Assembly: GCA_002364215.1 (NCBI GenBank)
Contig: DEXQ01000010.1
Span: 28,291 to 92,290 of the forward strand
From: Aequorivita sp. UBA3180
GTDB taxonomy: Bacteria; Bacteroidota; Bacteroidia; Flavobacteriales; Flavobacteriaceae
Direction: 5' to 3'
Length of the DNA: 64,000 nucleotides
Shown in pieces: positions 24,801 to 34,515 of the stretch. The notes under the pieces were generated by a model that was not told where the DNA came from, searched no databases, and saw only the letters and a program-made list of their open reading frames with translations. The translations under genes and the position numbers were made by a program. Position 1 is the stretch's first letter, and the number at the start of each line of letters is the position of its first letter.

Positions 24801-27800
24801 ATGATAAAGAATTTTCTTGTTTTTTCACTTTTCCTATTCCTTTCATTTTCGTCCTTTTCACAGCAAACAGCGGTCTTTACAAATGACCTTGCCGATTTCA
24901 ACCAAGCGCTGGAACTCTACAATAACGGGCAATATTTGGCTGCCCAAAGTCTTTTCGACAAAATAAAAAACAGCAGCGAAGACGAAACCGTGCAGAGCGA
25001 TTGTGCATATTATATTGCCAATGCGGCGGTGAGGCTGAACCAGCAAAATGCCGACCAGTTGATGGAGGAATTTGTGGAGAAATATCCCACGAGTTTGAAG
25101 CGAAATTCTGCATTTATAGACGTGGCGAATTTTTATTTCGAAAACGGAAAATATTCACATGCCCAAAAGTGGTACGATAAGGTTGATACTTCAAATTTAA
25201 GTCGAAGTGAGCAGGAACGTTTCAATTTCAATAACGGATACGTCTATTTTAAGGCGAAGCGATATGACGAGGCGAAAAACTATTTCAACAAGGTTTCCAC
25301 TTCGCAGAAATATGGCTCGCAGGCGAAGTATTATCTGGGTTTCATTGCTTACGAAGGCGATGATTATGAGGAAGCGAATGAAATGTTTGAAGAGGTAAAA
25401 GGGGAGGAGCGCTATTCCGAAGATCTTAGTTATTACCAAGCCGATATGAATTTCAAGCTTGGCAATTTTGAAAAGGCCATCGATATGGGCAAGGAGCAGT
25501 TTGACAAATCCAGCCCCCAGGAAAAAAGCCAGCTTTCAAAAATAATTGGTGAAAGCTATTTCAATCTTGAAAAATACGACGAAGCCATTCCCTATTTAAA
25601 AGACTACAAAGGCACCCGAGGCAAATGGAACAATACCGATTATTACCAATTGGGTTATGCTTATTATAAACAGGATGATTTTGAAAACGCCATTGGCGAG
25701 TTCAACAAAATTGTGGACGGAAAGAACGCCGTTGCCCAAAACGCCTATTACCATTTGGCGGAAAGTTATCTGAAACTCGACAAAAAACAGGAAGCGCTGA
25801 ACGCTTTTAAAAATGCTTCGGAAATGGATTTCAGTGCTGAAATTCAGGAAGATGCCTATTTGAATTATGCCAAACTGAGCTACGAGATTGGCAACAGCTA
25901 CAAAAGCACGCCGCAGGTTTTGCTTTCCTTTATTGAAAAATACCCGAACAACGCCAATAATGACGAGCTGAAAAGATTGTTGATTGATAGTTACATCACT
26001 TCAAAAAATTACAAGGAAGCACTGGATTTGCTGGAAAACAACAAAGATTTCGAAAATAAGGCTGCCTATCAAAAAGTAGCTTTTTACAGAGGAATTGAAT
26101 TGTACAACGAAGCAAATTACAATGAGGCAATTGCATTTTTCGACAAAAGTTTGAAATATCCCGAAAATCAGAATTTCACTGCCCGCGCGACCTACTGGAA
26201 AGCTGAAAGCGATTACCAACTCTCAAATTTTGAAAAATCGTTGGCAGGGTACAATAAATTTCAGCAGTTGCCAGGTTCTCAAAACACTTCAGAATATAAA
26301 AACTTGAAATACAATGTGGCTTACAACCAATTCAAACTGAAAAATTATACGGACGCCATTAACAATTTCAAAATTTACGTGGGTTCCTCTTTCGCAGAAA
26401 CGACCCGCAAAAAGGACGCCTTACTGCGATTGGGCGACAGCTATTTTGTGACAAGCCAATATTGGCCGGCAATGGAAAACTACAACGCCGCGATTGAATT
26501 GGGCGGCGACAATGATTACGCGCAGTTTCAAAAAGCAATAAGCTACGGTTTTGTGGACAGAAGCGAAAAGAAAATTGAAGAACTTATAACTTTTATAAAA
26601 AAATACCCAAAATCCATTTACCGCGATGATGCTTTGTATGAATTGGGAAATACCTACGTTGCGCAGAACAAAACGAATGAGGCAATTTCAGCTTACGACC
26701 AATTGGTTCGCGATATTCCAAACAGCAGTTTTGTTTCAAAAGCATTGTTGAAGAAAGCTTTGATTTATGACAACACTGGAAAAAGCAATGATGCGTTGAC
26801 AATTTTCAAGAGAGTGGCCAAGGATTTTCCTTCCACACCCGAAGCCTTGCAGGCTGTTTCTTCCGCAAAAATAATTTACATAGACCAAGGAAATGTTGAC
26901 GAATACGCCCGTTGGGTAAAAACCTTGGATTACGTACAAGTGGGCGACACCGAACTTGACGATGCCACGTATTTGGCGGCGGAACAACCGTATTTGGAGA
27001 ATAACCAGAGTCAAGCCAAAGGCAGATTTGAGGATTATTTAAAACAATTTCCGAATGGGCAGCACGCTTTAAACTCACATTTTTATTTGGGTCAGATTTA
27101 TTTCGCTGACGGAAAAAACGATCAAGCCATTCCGCATTTTGAATACGTTGTGAATCGCGAGCGAAGTGAATTTACCGAACAAGCTTTGGCACGGGTTTCA
27201 GAATTGTATTTGGGTAAAAAAGATTACCAAAACGCTTTAAAATATTTGAAGCGTTTGGAAACCGAAGCAGATTTTCCGCAGAACATCATCTTCGCGCAGA
27301 CCAATTCTATGAAGGCTTCGTATGAACTGAAACAATATGCCGAAGCAGTAAATTACGCCGAAAAAGTGCTTCAGAATTCAAAGATTGACAATTCAATAAA
27401 AAGTGACGCGCAAGTGATTATTGCCCGTTCAGCGATGAAGACGAATAACGAGACAAAAGCGAAAACCGCTTATGCCGAGGTGCAAAAAATAGCGACAGGA
27501 GCCCTTGCTGCCGAAGCGCTTTATTACGATGCGTATTTCAAAAATAAGGAAGGAAATTTTGAAGGCTCAAATGCTTCCGTGCAGAAATTGGCGAAGGATT
27601 ATTCGGGCTATAAACTCTACGGTGCCAAAGGTTTGGTGCTGATGGCGAAGAATTTTTACGCTTTGAAGGATGCGTATCAAGCAACTTACATTTTGGAAAG
27701 TGTTACCAAAAATTTCACCGATTTTCCTGAAGTAGTTGAAGAAGCAAAAGCAGAACTCGCAGTAATTAAAAACGCAGAGGCAAAAACCAATTCTTCCGTG

Positions 27801-27815
27801 GAAACCGGAAACTAA
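24801..27815 (+). CDS. Large periplasmic TPR protein
   Basis: 1004 residues. The signal peptide (MIKNFLVFSLFLFLSFSSFS) is followed by a near-continuous array of tetratricopeptide units along the whole length, recognisable by W/Y-G/A-Y spacing, for example AQSLFDKIKNSSEDE, YFKAKRYDEAKNYFNKVSTS, YAYYKQDDFENAIGEFNKIV and YLGQIYFADGKNDQAIPHFE. There is no enzymatic domain. Proteins of this length and type in flavobacteria act as scaffolds at the outer membrane. The outer-membrane barrel gene follows after a short repeat, suggesting a functional pair. Function not known. Confidence 0.85.
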   Translation: MIKNFLVFSLFLFLSFSSFSQQTAVFTNDLADFNQALELYNNGQYLAAQSLFDKIKNSSEDETVQSDCAYYIANAAVRLNQQNADQLMEEFVEKYPTSLKRNSAFIDVANFYFENGKYSHAQKWYDKVDTSNLSRSEQERFNFNNGYVYFKAKRYDEAKNYFNKVSTSQKYGSQAKYYLGFIAYEGDDYEEANEMFEEVKGEERYSEDLSYYQADMNFKLGNFEKAIDMGKEQFDKSSPQEKSQLSKIIGESYFNLEKYDEAIPYLKDYKGTRGKWNNTDYYQLGYAYYKQDDFENAIGEFNKIVDGKNAVAQNAYYHLAESYLKLDKKQEALNAFKNASEMDFSAEIQEDAYLNYAKLSYEIGNSYKSTPQVLLSFIEKYPNNANNDELKRLLIDSYITSKNYKEALDLLENNKDFENKAAYQKVAFYRGIELYNEANYNEAIAFFDKSLKYPENQNFTARATYWKAESDYQLSNFEKSLAGYNKFQQLPGSQNTSEYKNLKYNVAYNQFKLKNYTDAINNFKIYVGSSFAETTRKKDALLRLGDSYFVTSQYWPAMENYNAAIELGGDNDYAQFQKAISYGFVDRSEKKIEELITFIKKYPKSIYRDDALYELGNTYVAQNKTNEAISAYDQLVRDIPNSSFVSKALLKKALIYDNTGKSNDALTIFKRVAKDFPSTPEALQAVSSAKIIYIDQGNVDEYARWVKTLDYVQVGDTELDDATYLAAEQPYLENNQSQAKGRFEDYLKQFPNGQHALNSHFYLGQIYFADGKNDQAIPHFEYVVNRERSEFTEQALARVSELYLGKKDYQNALKYLKRLETEADFPQNIIFAQTNSMKASYELKQYAEAVNYAEKVLQNSKIDNSIKSDAQVIIARSAMKTNNETKAKTAYAEVQKIATGALAAEALYYDAYFKNKEGNFEGSNASVQKLAKDYSGYKLYGAKGLVLMAKNFYALKDAYQATYILESVTKNFTDFPEVVEEAKAELAVIKNAEAKTNSSVETGN

Positions 27816-27822
27816 CCCAAAA

Positions 27823-27880
27823 CTTTGCGCTCTCTGCGCCTTTGCGGTATAATTTTACCGCTGAGACGCAGAGGACGCGG
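27823..27880. repeat. CTCTGCG-type intergenic repeat
   Basis: Words CTCTGCG / CGCAGAG (27832-27838 and 27867-27873) and GCGGTA / TACCGC (27844-27849 and 27856-27861) form a nested dyad between two cotranscribed genes. A related element with the same CTCTGCG word lies at 31371-31450. Confidence 0.6.
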
Positions 27881-27921
27881 AGATGAATATCAACAAAACT
27901 ATCATTATAAACTTTGAAAAT

Positions 27922-29652
27922 ATGTCCATAAAACAAATAGTTTTATTTTCAATTCCAGCTTTTTTACTATTTCATTTTTCAGCTTTTTCGCAGGAAAAAG
28001 AACTCGATCCCGAGGTTGTAAATATTGTGAAACCATATACGCCCACAATTTCGGATGCCTTTAAAGTGAAGGAAACTCCAGAATTGAATGATTCCATTAC
28101 CACCACAAAAAAAGAGGTGAAGTACAGTATTTTCTCGGTTCCGGTTGCTTCAACCTTTACGCCGGCAAAAGGCAAGGCCACTACTGTGGAAAAAGCAAAG
28201 CCCATAAAGCTTTATGACAATTATGCAACCCTTGGCTTCGGAAACTATACTTCTATTTTGGGCGAATTCTACAGCAATTTTGAAATAAGCCGAACAGATA
28301 ATGCTGGGTTTTTCTTTCGCCATAATTCTTCGCAGGGTGATATAAAGGATGTGAAATTGGACAATAAATATTACGACACCAGTCTTGACGCCAACTATAC
28401 GAGCCGCCAAAGAGATGCAACCTACAGGCTTGACGCGGGCGTGGAGCACCAACTTTACAATTGGTACGGTGTGCCTGAAATAGTTTTTACACAAGAGCCA
28501 AATGTGCAAATAGACCCACAGCAAACTTACATCAGTGGTTATGCAGGTGGAAGTATTGCATTGGACGATTCGTTTTTTGAAAAGGCTGCCTTAAACATTC
28601 GCTATTTGCGGGATGCGTTTTCTTCTTCGGAATTTAATGTTTCGTTGAAGCCTGAGTTTTCGTTTCCATTGGAAAACCTAACATTCAAAATTGACGGTGA
28701 TATTGATTATTTAAGTGGAAGTTTTGACAGAAACTATACGAACACTTCCGATATAAATTTCAGTTATTTGAATGCCGGATTGGTGCCGTCCATCACTTTT
28801 GTGAATGATGAGCTATCGGTTTCATTGGGTGTAGCGGCTTATGTAAGTTTGGATTCCGAAAACAGCAATACTGACTTTTCATTATACCCAAGATTGAATG
28901 CCTCATACCGATTGCTGGACGAAACCGTGATTGTTTACGGTGGGGCAGAAGGTGGTTTGCAGCAAAACACCTATTATAATTTCAAGGAAGAAAACCCATA
29001 TGTTTCTCCCACTTTATTTATTGCGCCCACTAAAAAACTCTACGAAGGTTTCGGCGGAATTAAAGGGAAAATCTCTAATTCCGTTGCCTACAATGTTCGG
29101 GCTTCGTACGGAAAAGATGAAAGCCGTGCGCTTTTTCAAATGAATCCTTTAAAGATTTACAACGCAAGTTTTGAAGGTTATGAATACGGAAATTCCTTCA
29201 ATGTGGTTTATGACGATGTGAATACACTTGCTTTCTTCGCAGAATTGAAAGTTGAAGTTTCGAATACATTATCCTTAGGGATAAACGGAACTTATAATAG
29301 TTACAGCACAGATTTACAAAGTGAAGCGTGGAACTTGCCCGATTTAAAGGCTTCGGTGTTTTCAGATTTCAACATAACCGAAAAATTATACGGTGGGGCT
29401 TCCTTGTTTTATGTAGGCAAGCGTAAGGATTTGATTTACAATAATGATCTTTTCGGGAATTCCATCAATCAAGAGGTAACTTTGGATGGCTACGTTGATG
29501 CCAATCTTCACTTTGGGTATAGATTCACCGATAGGCTTTCCGCATTTGTGAAGGGCAGCAACCTTTTTGGCGATAATTATGAAAAATGGCTCAATTACCC
29601 TGTTCAAGGAATTCAGGGATTGGTGGGTGTTACCTATAAGTTTGACTGGTAA
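27922..29652 (+). CDS. Outer-membrane beta-barrel protein, TonB-dependent-receptor-like
   Basis: About 576 residues. The signal peptide is MSIKQIVLFSIPAFLLFHFS. After a proline/threonine-rich linker (VVNIVKPYTPTISDAFKVKE) the rest is alternating beta-strands ending in aromatic Trp (YKFDW), as in outer-membrane barrels. There is no plug domain and no TonB box, and it is shorter than classical receptors, so it is not a complete TonB-dependent transporter. The start at 27922 places the signal peptide at the N-terminus; an upstream ATG at 27883 would add 13 residues derived from the repeat region. It follows the TPR gene. Confidence 0.8.
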   Translation: MSIKQIVLFSIPAFLLFHFSAFSQEKELDPEVVNIVKPYTPTISDAFKVKETPELNDSITTTKKEVKYSIFSVPVASTFTPAKGKATTVEKAKPIKLYDNYATLGFGNYTSILGEFYSNFEISRTDNAGFFFRHNSSQGDIKDVKLDNKYYDTSLDANYTSRQRDATYRLDAGVEHQLYNWYGVPEIVFTQEPNVQIDPQQTYISGYAGGSIALDDSFFEKAALNIRYLRDAFSSSEFNVSLKPEFSFPLENLTFKIDGDIDYLSGSFDRNYTNTSDINFSYLNAGLVPSITFVNDELSVSLGVAAYVSLDSENSNTDFSLYPRLNASYRLLDETVIVYGGAEGGLQQNTYYNFKEENPYVSPTLFIAPTKKLYEGFGGIKGKISNSVAYNVRASYGKDESRALFQMNPLKIYNASFEGYEYGNSFNVVYDDVNTLAFFAELKVEVSNTLSLGINGTYNSYSTDLQSEAWNLPDLKASVFSDFNITEKLYGGASLFYVGKRKDLIYNNDLFGNSINQEVTLDGYVDANLHFGYRFTDRLSAFVKGSNLFGDNYEKWLNYPVQGIQGLVGVTYKFDW

Positions 29653-29675
29653 CCATTAAAAAATTATAATTTCTG

Positions 29676-29709
29676 AAAACATCCGTCTTTGGCGGATGTT
29701 TTCTATTTT
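29676..29709 (+). terminator. Terminator after the barrel protein gene
   Basis: AAAACATCCG (29676-29685) pairs with CGGATGTTTT (29693-29702), extended by inner TC/GG pairs, followed by CTATTTTT. It separates the barrel gene from the amidohydrolase gene. Confidence 0.8.
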
Positions 29710-29730
29710 TACATTTCAATAAAACCAACC

Positions 29731-31368
29731 ATGAAAAAATTACTCTTCCTTTTATTAGCAATATCAATTGCTTCTTGCGCCCCCGAAAAACTTTCCGCAG
29801 ATTTACTGATTAAAAATGCAACAATTTACACGGTTGATAAAGATTTCAGCATCGCAAATGCGGTGGTTGTAAAAGATGGCAAAATACTAGAAATAGGTCT
29901 GAAACCAGAACTTGAACTGAAATATAATATTAAGGAATCATACGATGCAAAAGGGAATACAGTAGTACCCGGATTGATTGATGCCCACGCACATTTGTAT
30001 GGTCTCGGGCTTGGTTTGCAAAATGTTGATTTGGTAGGCACCACAAGTTTTGATGAAATTTTGGGTCGTGTGATAGCTTTTCAGCAAGAAAAAAATACAG
30101 AATATATAATAGGTCGCGGGTGGGACCAAAACGATTGGGATGATAAAAATTTCCCCACTAAAAAAGAGCTGGATTCTTTATTTCCCGATACACCAGTTTC
30201 TTTACGTAGAATTGATGGCCACGCAATGCTAGTAAATTCAAAAGCTTTGGAATTAGCTGGAATTACTTCAAAAACAAAAGTTGCCGGAGGCGAAATAGTT
30301 TTGGAAAATGGCGAACCAACAGGAATTATTATTGACGCGCCAATGGGTTTAATTAGTAAAACATTTCCTGACATTACCGAAGAAGTTTCAACACAAGCAC
30401 TTTTGGAAGCCGAAAAAATCTGCCTTCAATATGGATTGACAACCGTTGACGATGCTGGTTTGAGTAAAAATATTATCGAGTTGATTGATGCTCTTCAAAA
30501 AGAAGGAAAATTTAAGCTCAGAATGTACGCAATGGTCAGCAACAGTCCTGAAAATCGCGATTATTATTTAAACAAAGGAATTTACAAAACCGATAGACTA
30601 AACGTACGTTCCTTTAAGGTTTATTCAGATGGGGCTTTGGGTTCCCGCGGTGCCGCCATGCGCGAGCCTTATAGCGATATGCCCGGCCATTATGGTGCCA
30701 TGATAGCCAATGCCGACAGTTTGAAATTTTTAGCGGAAAAAATTGCAACTTCCGAGTTTCAAATGAATACGCACGCCATCGGTGATTCCGCAAATATTGC
30801 GGTGTTGCGGGCATATAAAAAAGCATTGGAAGGAAAAACCGACAGACGCTGGAGAGTGGAACATGCACAGATTATTTCGGCAGAGGATTTCAATTATTTT
30901 GATGACAACAATAACATACTTCCTTCGGTGCAACCAACGCATGCCACCAGCGATATGTACTGGGCAGAGGATAGAGTGGGAGCGGAACGTATAAAAGGCG
31001 CTTATGCCTATAAAGAATTGTTGAACAAAGCGGGCAGTATTGCCTTGGGTACGGATTTTCCGGTTGAAAATGTGAATCCGATGTACACCTTTTACGCCGC
31101 CGTTGCCCGAAAGGATTTAAAAAATTATCCTGAAAATGGCTTTCAAATGAAAGATGCTTTAACGCGCGAAGAAGCTTTAAAAGGAATGACCATTTGGGCA
31201 GCTTTCGCCAATTTTGAAGAAAATGAAAAAGGAAGCATTGAAGTAGGAAAGTTTGCAGATTTCACCATTCTGGATAAAGATATTATGAAGGTGGACGAAA
31301 AAGAACTTCCGAATACCAAAGTTGTTGCAACATTCATCAATGGCGAAATGGTTTTTGAAGCCGAATAA
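29731..31368 (+). CDS. Metal-dependent amidohydrolase lipoprotein (YtcJ-like)
   Basis: About 545 residues. A lipoprotein signal (MKKLLFLLLAISIASCAPEK, lipobox ASC) puts it on the periplasmic face of a membrane. The amidohydrolase core shows GLIDAHAHLYG (first metal-binding HxH), VEHAQII, THAIGDSAN and GTDFPVENVNP. The closest remembered family is amidohydrolase_3 / YtcJ. The start at 29731 is preferred over an in-frame ATG at 29689, which lies in the terminator. The substrate is unknown; exported amidohydrolases of this type are common in marine flavobacteria. Confidence 0.88.
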   Translation: MKKLLFLLLAISIASCAPEKLSADLLIKNATIYTVDKDFSIANAVVVKDGKILEIGLKPELELKYNIKESYDAKGNTVVPGLIDAHAHLYGLGLGLQNVDLVGTTSFDEILGRVIAFQQEKNTEYIIGRGWDQNDWDDKNFPTKKELDSLFPDTPVSLRRIDGHAMLVNSKALELAGITSKTKVAGGEIVLENGEPTGIIIDAPMGLISKTFPDITEEVSTQALLEAEKICLQYGLTTVDDAGLSKNIIELIDALQKEGKFKLRMYAMVSNSPENRDYYLNKGIYKTDRLNVRSFKVYSDGALGSRGAAMREPYSDMPGHYGAMIANADSLKFLAEKIATSEFQMNTHAIGDSANIAVLRAYKKALEGKTDRRWRVEHAQIISAEDFNYFDDNNNILPSVQPTHATSDMYWAEDRVGAERIKGAYAYKELLNKAGSIALGTDFPVENVNPMYTFYAAVARKDLKNYPENGFQMKDALTREEALKGMTIWAAFANFEENEKGSIEVGKFADFTILDKDIMKVDEKELPNTKVVATFINGEMVFEAE

Positions 31369-31370
31369 TT

Positions 31371-31450
31371 TTCTCTGCGAACCTCTGCGTTTTTCTGCGA
31401 AACTCCGTGAAATAGCTATTCCGCAGAGTTTCGCAGAGTTACTCTGAGAA
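31371..31450. repeat. CTCTGCG-type intergenic repeat, second copy
   Basis: Four or more variants of CTCTGCGAAAC and its complement (CGCAGAGTTT) alternate in this gap, forming a long imperfect hairpin. The same word is used in the repeat at 27823-27880. Confidence 0.6.
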
Positions 31451-31465
31451 ATTTTAAAGTTGAAC

Positions 31466-31963
31466 ATGGAAAATATTCTAAAACAACTTCCCCAAAAAGC
31501 AAAGGAAGCTGAAAACGAAAACAAAAAGTTTTTCGCGAAGCTGAAAAAAAAGCCGCCCAAACACCTCGACAGTTTGATGCAGGAATTGCACGAGGAAGAA
31601 TTCCAAAAAACAGATTGTCTCACTTGCGCCAACTGCTGCAAAACCACCGGCCCGCTTTTTACCGATAAGGATATTGAGCGTATTTCAAAGCATTTTAGAA
31701 TGAAACCGCAACAATTCATCGAAACCTATTTGCGGATTGACGAAGACAAAGATTATGTGCTGCAAAGCGTACCCTGCACTTTTTTAGGATCGGATAATTA
31801 TTGTAGTATTTATGACGTGCGCCCAAAAGCATGCCGCGAATTTCCGCATACGGATAGAAAGAAATTTCAGCAAATTTCAAACATCACAATGAACAATGTC
31901 GCTATCTGCCCCGCTGCTTATAATATTGTGGAGGAAATGAAACGAAGGCTAAATTCCAAATGA
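31466..31963 (+). CDS. YkgJ-family cysteine cluster protein
   Basis: About 165 residues, soluble. Cysteines lie in the YkgJ arrangement: CLTCANCCKTTGPLF, then VPCTFLGSDNYCSIYDVRPK, CREFPH and AICPAAYN. The family is thought to bind zinc or an iron-sulfur cluster; the function is unproven. The N-terminus is charged and helical. The ATG at 31466 is used; a TTG lies six bases upstream in frame. The last codons (LNSK) are already part of the AAATTCCAAA word repeat that continues downstream. Confidence 0.85.
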   Translation: MENILKQLPQKAKEAENENKKFFAKLKKKPPKHLDSLMQELHEEEFQKTDCLTCANCCKTTGPLFTDKDIERISKHFRMKPQQFIETYLRIDEDKDYVLQSVPCTFLGSDNYCSIYDVRPKACREFPHTDRKKFQQISNITMNNVAICPAAYNIVEEMKRRLNSK

Positions 31964-32045
31964 AAAAATCAAATTCCAAATAACAAAAACCAAATTCCAA
32001 AAAAAAATCAAGTATTTATTTTGGAATTTGGAATCTGAGATTTGG
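31949..32045. repeat. AAATTCCAAA word repeat
   Basis: Three direct copies of (C/A)AAATTCCAAA on the left and the complements TTTGGAATTTGG and GATTTGG on the right make a long dyad between convergent genes. It begins within the end of the YkgJ coding sequence. The same word family occurs near 46715-46860, between tRNA genes. Confidence 0.7.
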
Positions 32046-32049
32046 TACT

Positions 32050-33270
32050 TTAAGGATAAAACAAATACTTCTCCCTAATCTTCTGAAAACCCGCAAGCCC
32101 TTCCTTCCAGGAATCCCGAATTTCTTCCGCAGATAATCCTTGCTCAATTTGTTTTTGGAGTTTGTCCGTTCCGGCAAGTTTCACAAAAAACGAATTGAAA
32201 AAATCCTTCTTTTTTCCATTGGCGTTATAAGCATCAATGAGCCATTCTAGATTTATTTTATTTAAGTGGGGTTCGTTTCTAAGATCTTTTCCGTGGCAAA
32301 GCTCTCCTTTAAATTTTGGGTTTTTTGCACCTTCGTTGGATTGAGGCGTATATTCAAAAGTATATTTTGAAGCAGGCAAACTAGGCGCTCCAAAAACTTG
32401 AAATTGCATCTCGGTTCCGCGACCGGCATTTATAAATGTTCCTTCAAAGAAGCAAAGGCTTGGATATAAATTGATGGATTGCGCATTCGGTAAGTTTGGT
32501 GAAGGTTTTATAGGGAGTGCATACGGAGTATCGTGTGTGTAATTTTCAATTTCAACTACAGTCAGTTTACATTTAATTTTATTTTTTAACCAGCCTTCAC
32601 CATTAATCATTTTCGCATATTCACCAATCGTCATTCCGTGAACAACGGGAATTGGGTGCATTCCCACAAAACTTTGATGCTCCTTTTCTAAAATTGGGCC
32701 ATCAATATAATGTCCGTTGGGGTTTGGGCGGTCCAAAACAATAACAGGAATTCCAGCTTCCGCACAGGCTTCCATCACGTAATGTAGCGTAGAAATGTAG
32801 GTGTAAAACCGTGCGCCCACATCTTGTATATCAAAAACCACGACGTCAATACCCTTTAACTGTTCCTGCGATGGTTTTTTGTTGTTGCCATACAATGAAA
32901 TCAACGGTACACCCGTTTTTGAATCAACGCCATCTTTCACATGTTCGCCAGCATCTGCGGTTCCGCGGAAGCCGTGTTCCGGGGCAAAAACTTTTTTTAC
33001 CGAAACTTTTTTCGAAATCAAAAAATCAACAAGATGTTGGTTCTCATTTTCTAAAAAAGAAGTCTGATTCGCAACCACGCCCACATTTTTACCTTTCAAG
33101 AGTTCAGAATAAAGATGAAATTGTTCCGCTCCAACAACAATTTCATTTTCGCCATCTTTCATCGTGTTTTTAACCTCATTTCCCCCATTGGGGGTTAGGG
33201 GGCCATTTCCGCAGGAAATAATAGTTAAAACAACCAATAAAACTGTATTTTTGAAAAAAGTTAACCCCAT
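32050..33270 (-). CDS. namZ: Exo-beta-N-acetylmuramidase NamZ (DUF1343, GH171)
   Basis: 406 residues. A lipoprotein signal (FKNTVLLVVLTIISCGNG, lipobox ISC) is followed by the DUF1343 domain: NVGVVANQTSF, FAPEHGFRGTADAGEHV, VVFDIQDVGARFYTYIST and VLDRPNPNGHYIDGP. NamZ enzymes release N-acetylmuramic acid from the non-reducing end of peptidoglycan fragments and serve in cell-wall recycling or scavenging. The N-terminal linker (GPLTPNGGNEVKN) is encoded by a C-rich repeat and is probably not structural. The start codon lies nine bases from the start of the divergent permease gene. Confidence 0.9.
   Translation of the reverse strand: MGLTFFKNTVLLVVLTIISCGNGPLTPNGGNEVKNTMKDGENEIVVGAEQFHLYSELLKGKNVGVVANQTSFLENENQHLVDFLISKKVSVKKVFAPEHGFRGTADAGEHVKDGVDSKTGVPLISLYGNNKKPSQEQLKGIDVVVFDIQDVGARFYTYISTLHYVMEACAEAGIPVIVLDRPNPNGHYIDGPILEKEHQSFVGMHPIPVVHGMTIGEYAKMINGEGWLKNKIKCKLTVVEIENYTHDTPYALPIKPSPNLPNAQSINLYPSLCFFEGTFINAGRGTEMQFQVFGAPSLPASKYTFEYTPQSNEGAKNPKFKGELCHGKDLRNEPHLNKINLEWLIDAYNANGKKKDFFNSFFVKLAGTDKLQKQIEQGLSAEEIRDSWKEGLAGFQKIREKYLFYP
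33180..33215. repeat. C-rich repeat inside the namZ 5' coding region
   Basis: On the plus strand the sequence reads CCCCCATTGGGGGTTAGGGGG; CCCCC-AT-TGGGGG forms a dyad and GGGGG follows again. It is in frame and encodes the NamZ linker PLTPNGG. Such runs are out of character for the AT-rich gene around them. Confidence 0.55.
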
Positions 33271-33279
33271 AAAATCGTA

Positions 33280-34515
33280 GTGAATTTCGAATTTTTCATC
33301 GCCCGGCGCATCATTGCTTCCAAGGACTATAAAAGTAGTATTTCGGCACCGATAATAAAAATTGCAATCACCGCAATCGCGCTTGGTATTATTATGATGC
33401 TTATTTCAATTGCCACCGGCGTTGGACTCCAAAAAAAGATTCGAGAAAAGGTTTCGGCTTTTAATGGCGACATTATTATCACAAATTTTGACACCAATTT
33501 TTCCAATGATTCGCAAAACCCGATTTCAAAAAAACAAGACTTTTATCCAACTTTTAAAAATATTGACGGAATAAAACACGTGCAAATTACTGCTTCAAAA
33601 GGTGGAGTAATTCGCACTGAAACAGATTTTGAGGGCGTGGTGGTTAAAGGAGTTGGCAACGATTATGATTGGGAGTATTTCAAGGATTATTTAACCGAAG
33701 GAAAACTGCCCGACTTTAAAGGTGATTTAAATGAAGACATCTTGATTTCAGAATATTTGGCAAATAGATTACATCTGAAATTAGGTGATAAAGTGACTAC
33801 TTTTTTTCTGAACGATGAAGTCTCAAAAACCCCGCGCAGCCGTGGTTTTGATATTGTGGGAATTTATAACAGCGGCTTTCAGCAGTTTGATGAACAATTC
33901 ATAATTACCGACATCCGCCACATTCAGCGACTGAACAAATGGGAAGAAGACCAAATTGGTGCGTTCGAGGTTTTTGTTAATGATTTTGACCAAATAATCC
34001 CGATAGGAAACGAAGTGTACAACGAAACTGGAAGCACGCTCGACACCCAGACCATCCGCCAAAAATATGCCTCCATCTTTGAATGGCTCGATCTTTTTGA
34101 CTTTAATATTATCATGATTATCGGAATTATGATTTTGGTTGCGGGTATTAATATGATTACCGCACTTTTGGTTTTAATTTTAGAACGCACCCAAATGATC
34201 GGTATTCTGAAAGCCCTTGGCAGCAGCGATTGGAGCGTTCGGAAAGTATTTATATATAACGCTATGTATTTGATTGGCGTTGGTCTTTTTTGGGGAAATA
34301 TTATCGGGGTTGGATTGTTGTTAATTCAGAAATACGGAAAGGTTTTTAAACTTAACCCAGACACTTACTACGTAAACGAAGCTCCTGTTTATTTGAATTG
34401 GGACTATATTTTAATATTGAACGCAGGTACATTTCTGCTTTGTCTTTTGATGCTTTTAATACCTTCTTTTATTATTTCGAAAATTTCTCCGGTGAAGGCG
34501 ATTCGGTTTGAGTAA
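33280..34515 (+). CDS. ABC transporter permease, LolC/E- or FtsX-like
   Basis: 411 residues. One N-terminal membrane helix (APIIKIAITAIALGIIMMLI) is followed by a large periplasmic domain of about 220 residues (MacB_PCD type) and three C-terminal helices of an FtsX domain (IGIMILVAGINMITALLVLI, then the segments near residues 310-400), giving the 1+3 arrangement of lipoprotein-release permeases. The start is GTG at 33280; the next ATG would remove the conserved FEFFIARRIIASKDYKSSIS. The matching ATPase is not in the neighbourhood. Outer-membrane lipoprotein release is the likely role. Confidence 0.85.
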   Translation: MNFEFFIARRIIASKDYKSSISAPIIKIAITAIALGIIMMLISIATGVGLQKKIREKVSAFNGDIIITNFDTNFSNDSQNPISKKQDFYPTFKNIDGIKHVQITASKGGVIRTETDFEGVVVKGVGNDYDWEYFKDYLTEGKLPDFKGDLNEDILISEYLANRLHLKLGDKVTTFFLNDEVSKTPRSRGFDIVGIYNSGFQQFDEQFIITDIRHIQRLNKWEEDQIGAFEVFVNDFDQIIPIGNEVYNETGSTLDTQTIRQKYASIFEWLDLFDFNIIMIIGIMILVAGINMITALLVLILERTQMIGILKALGSSDWSVRKVFIYNAMYLIGVGLFWGNIIGVGLLLIQKYGKVFKLNPDTYYVNEAPVYLNWDYILILNAGTFLLCLLMLLIPSFIISKISPVKAIRFE

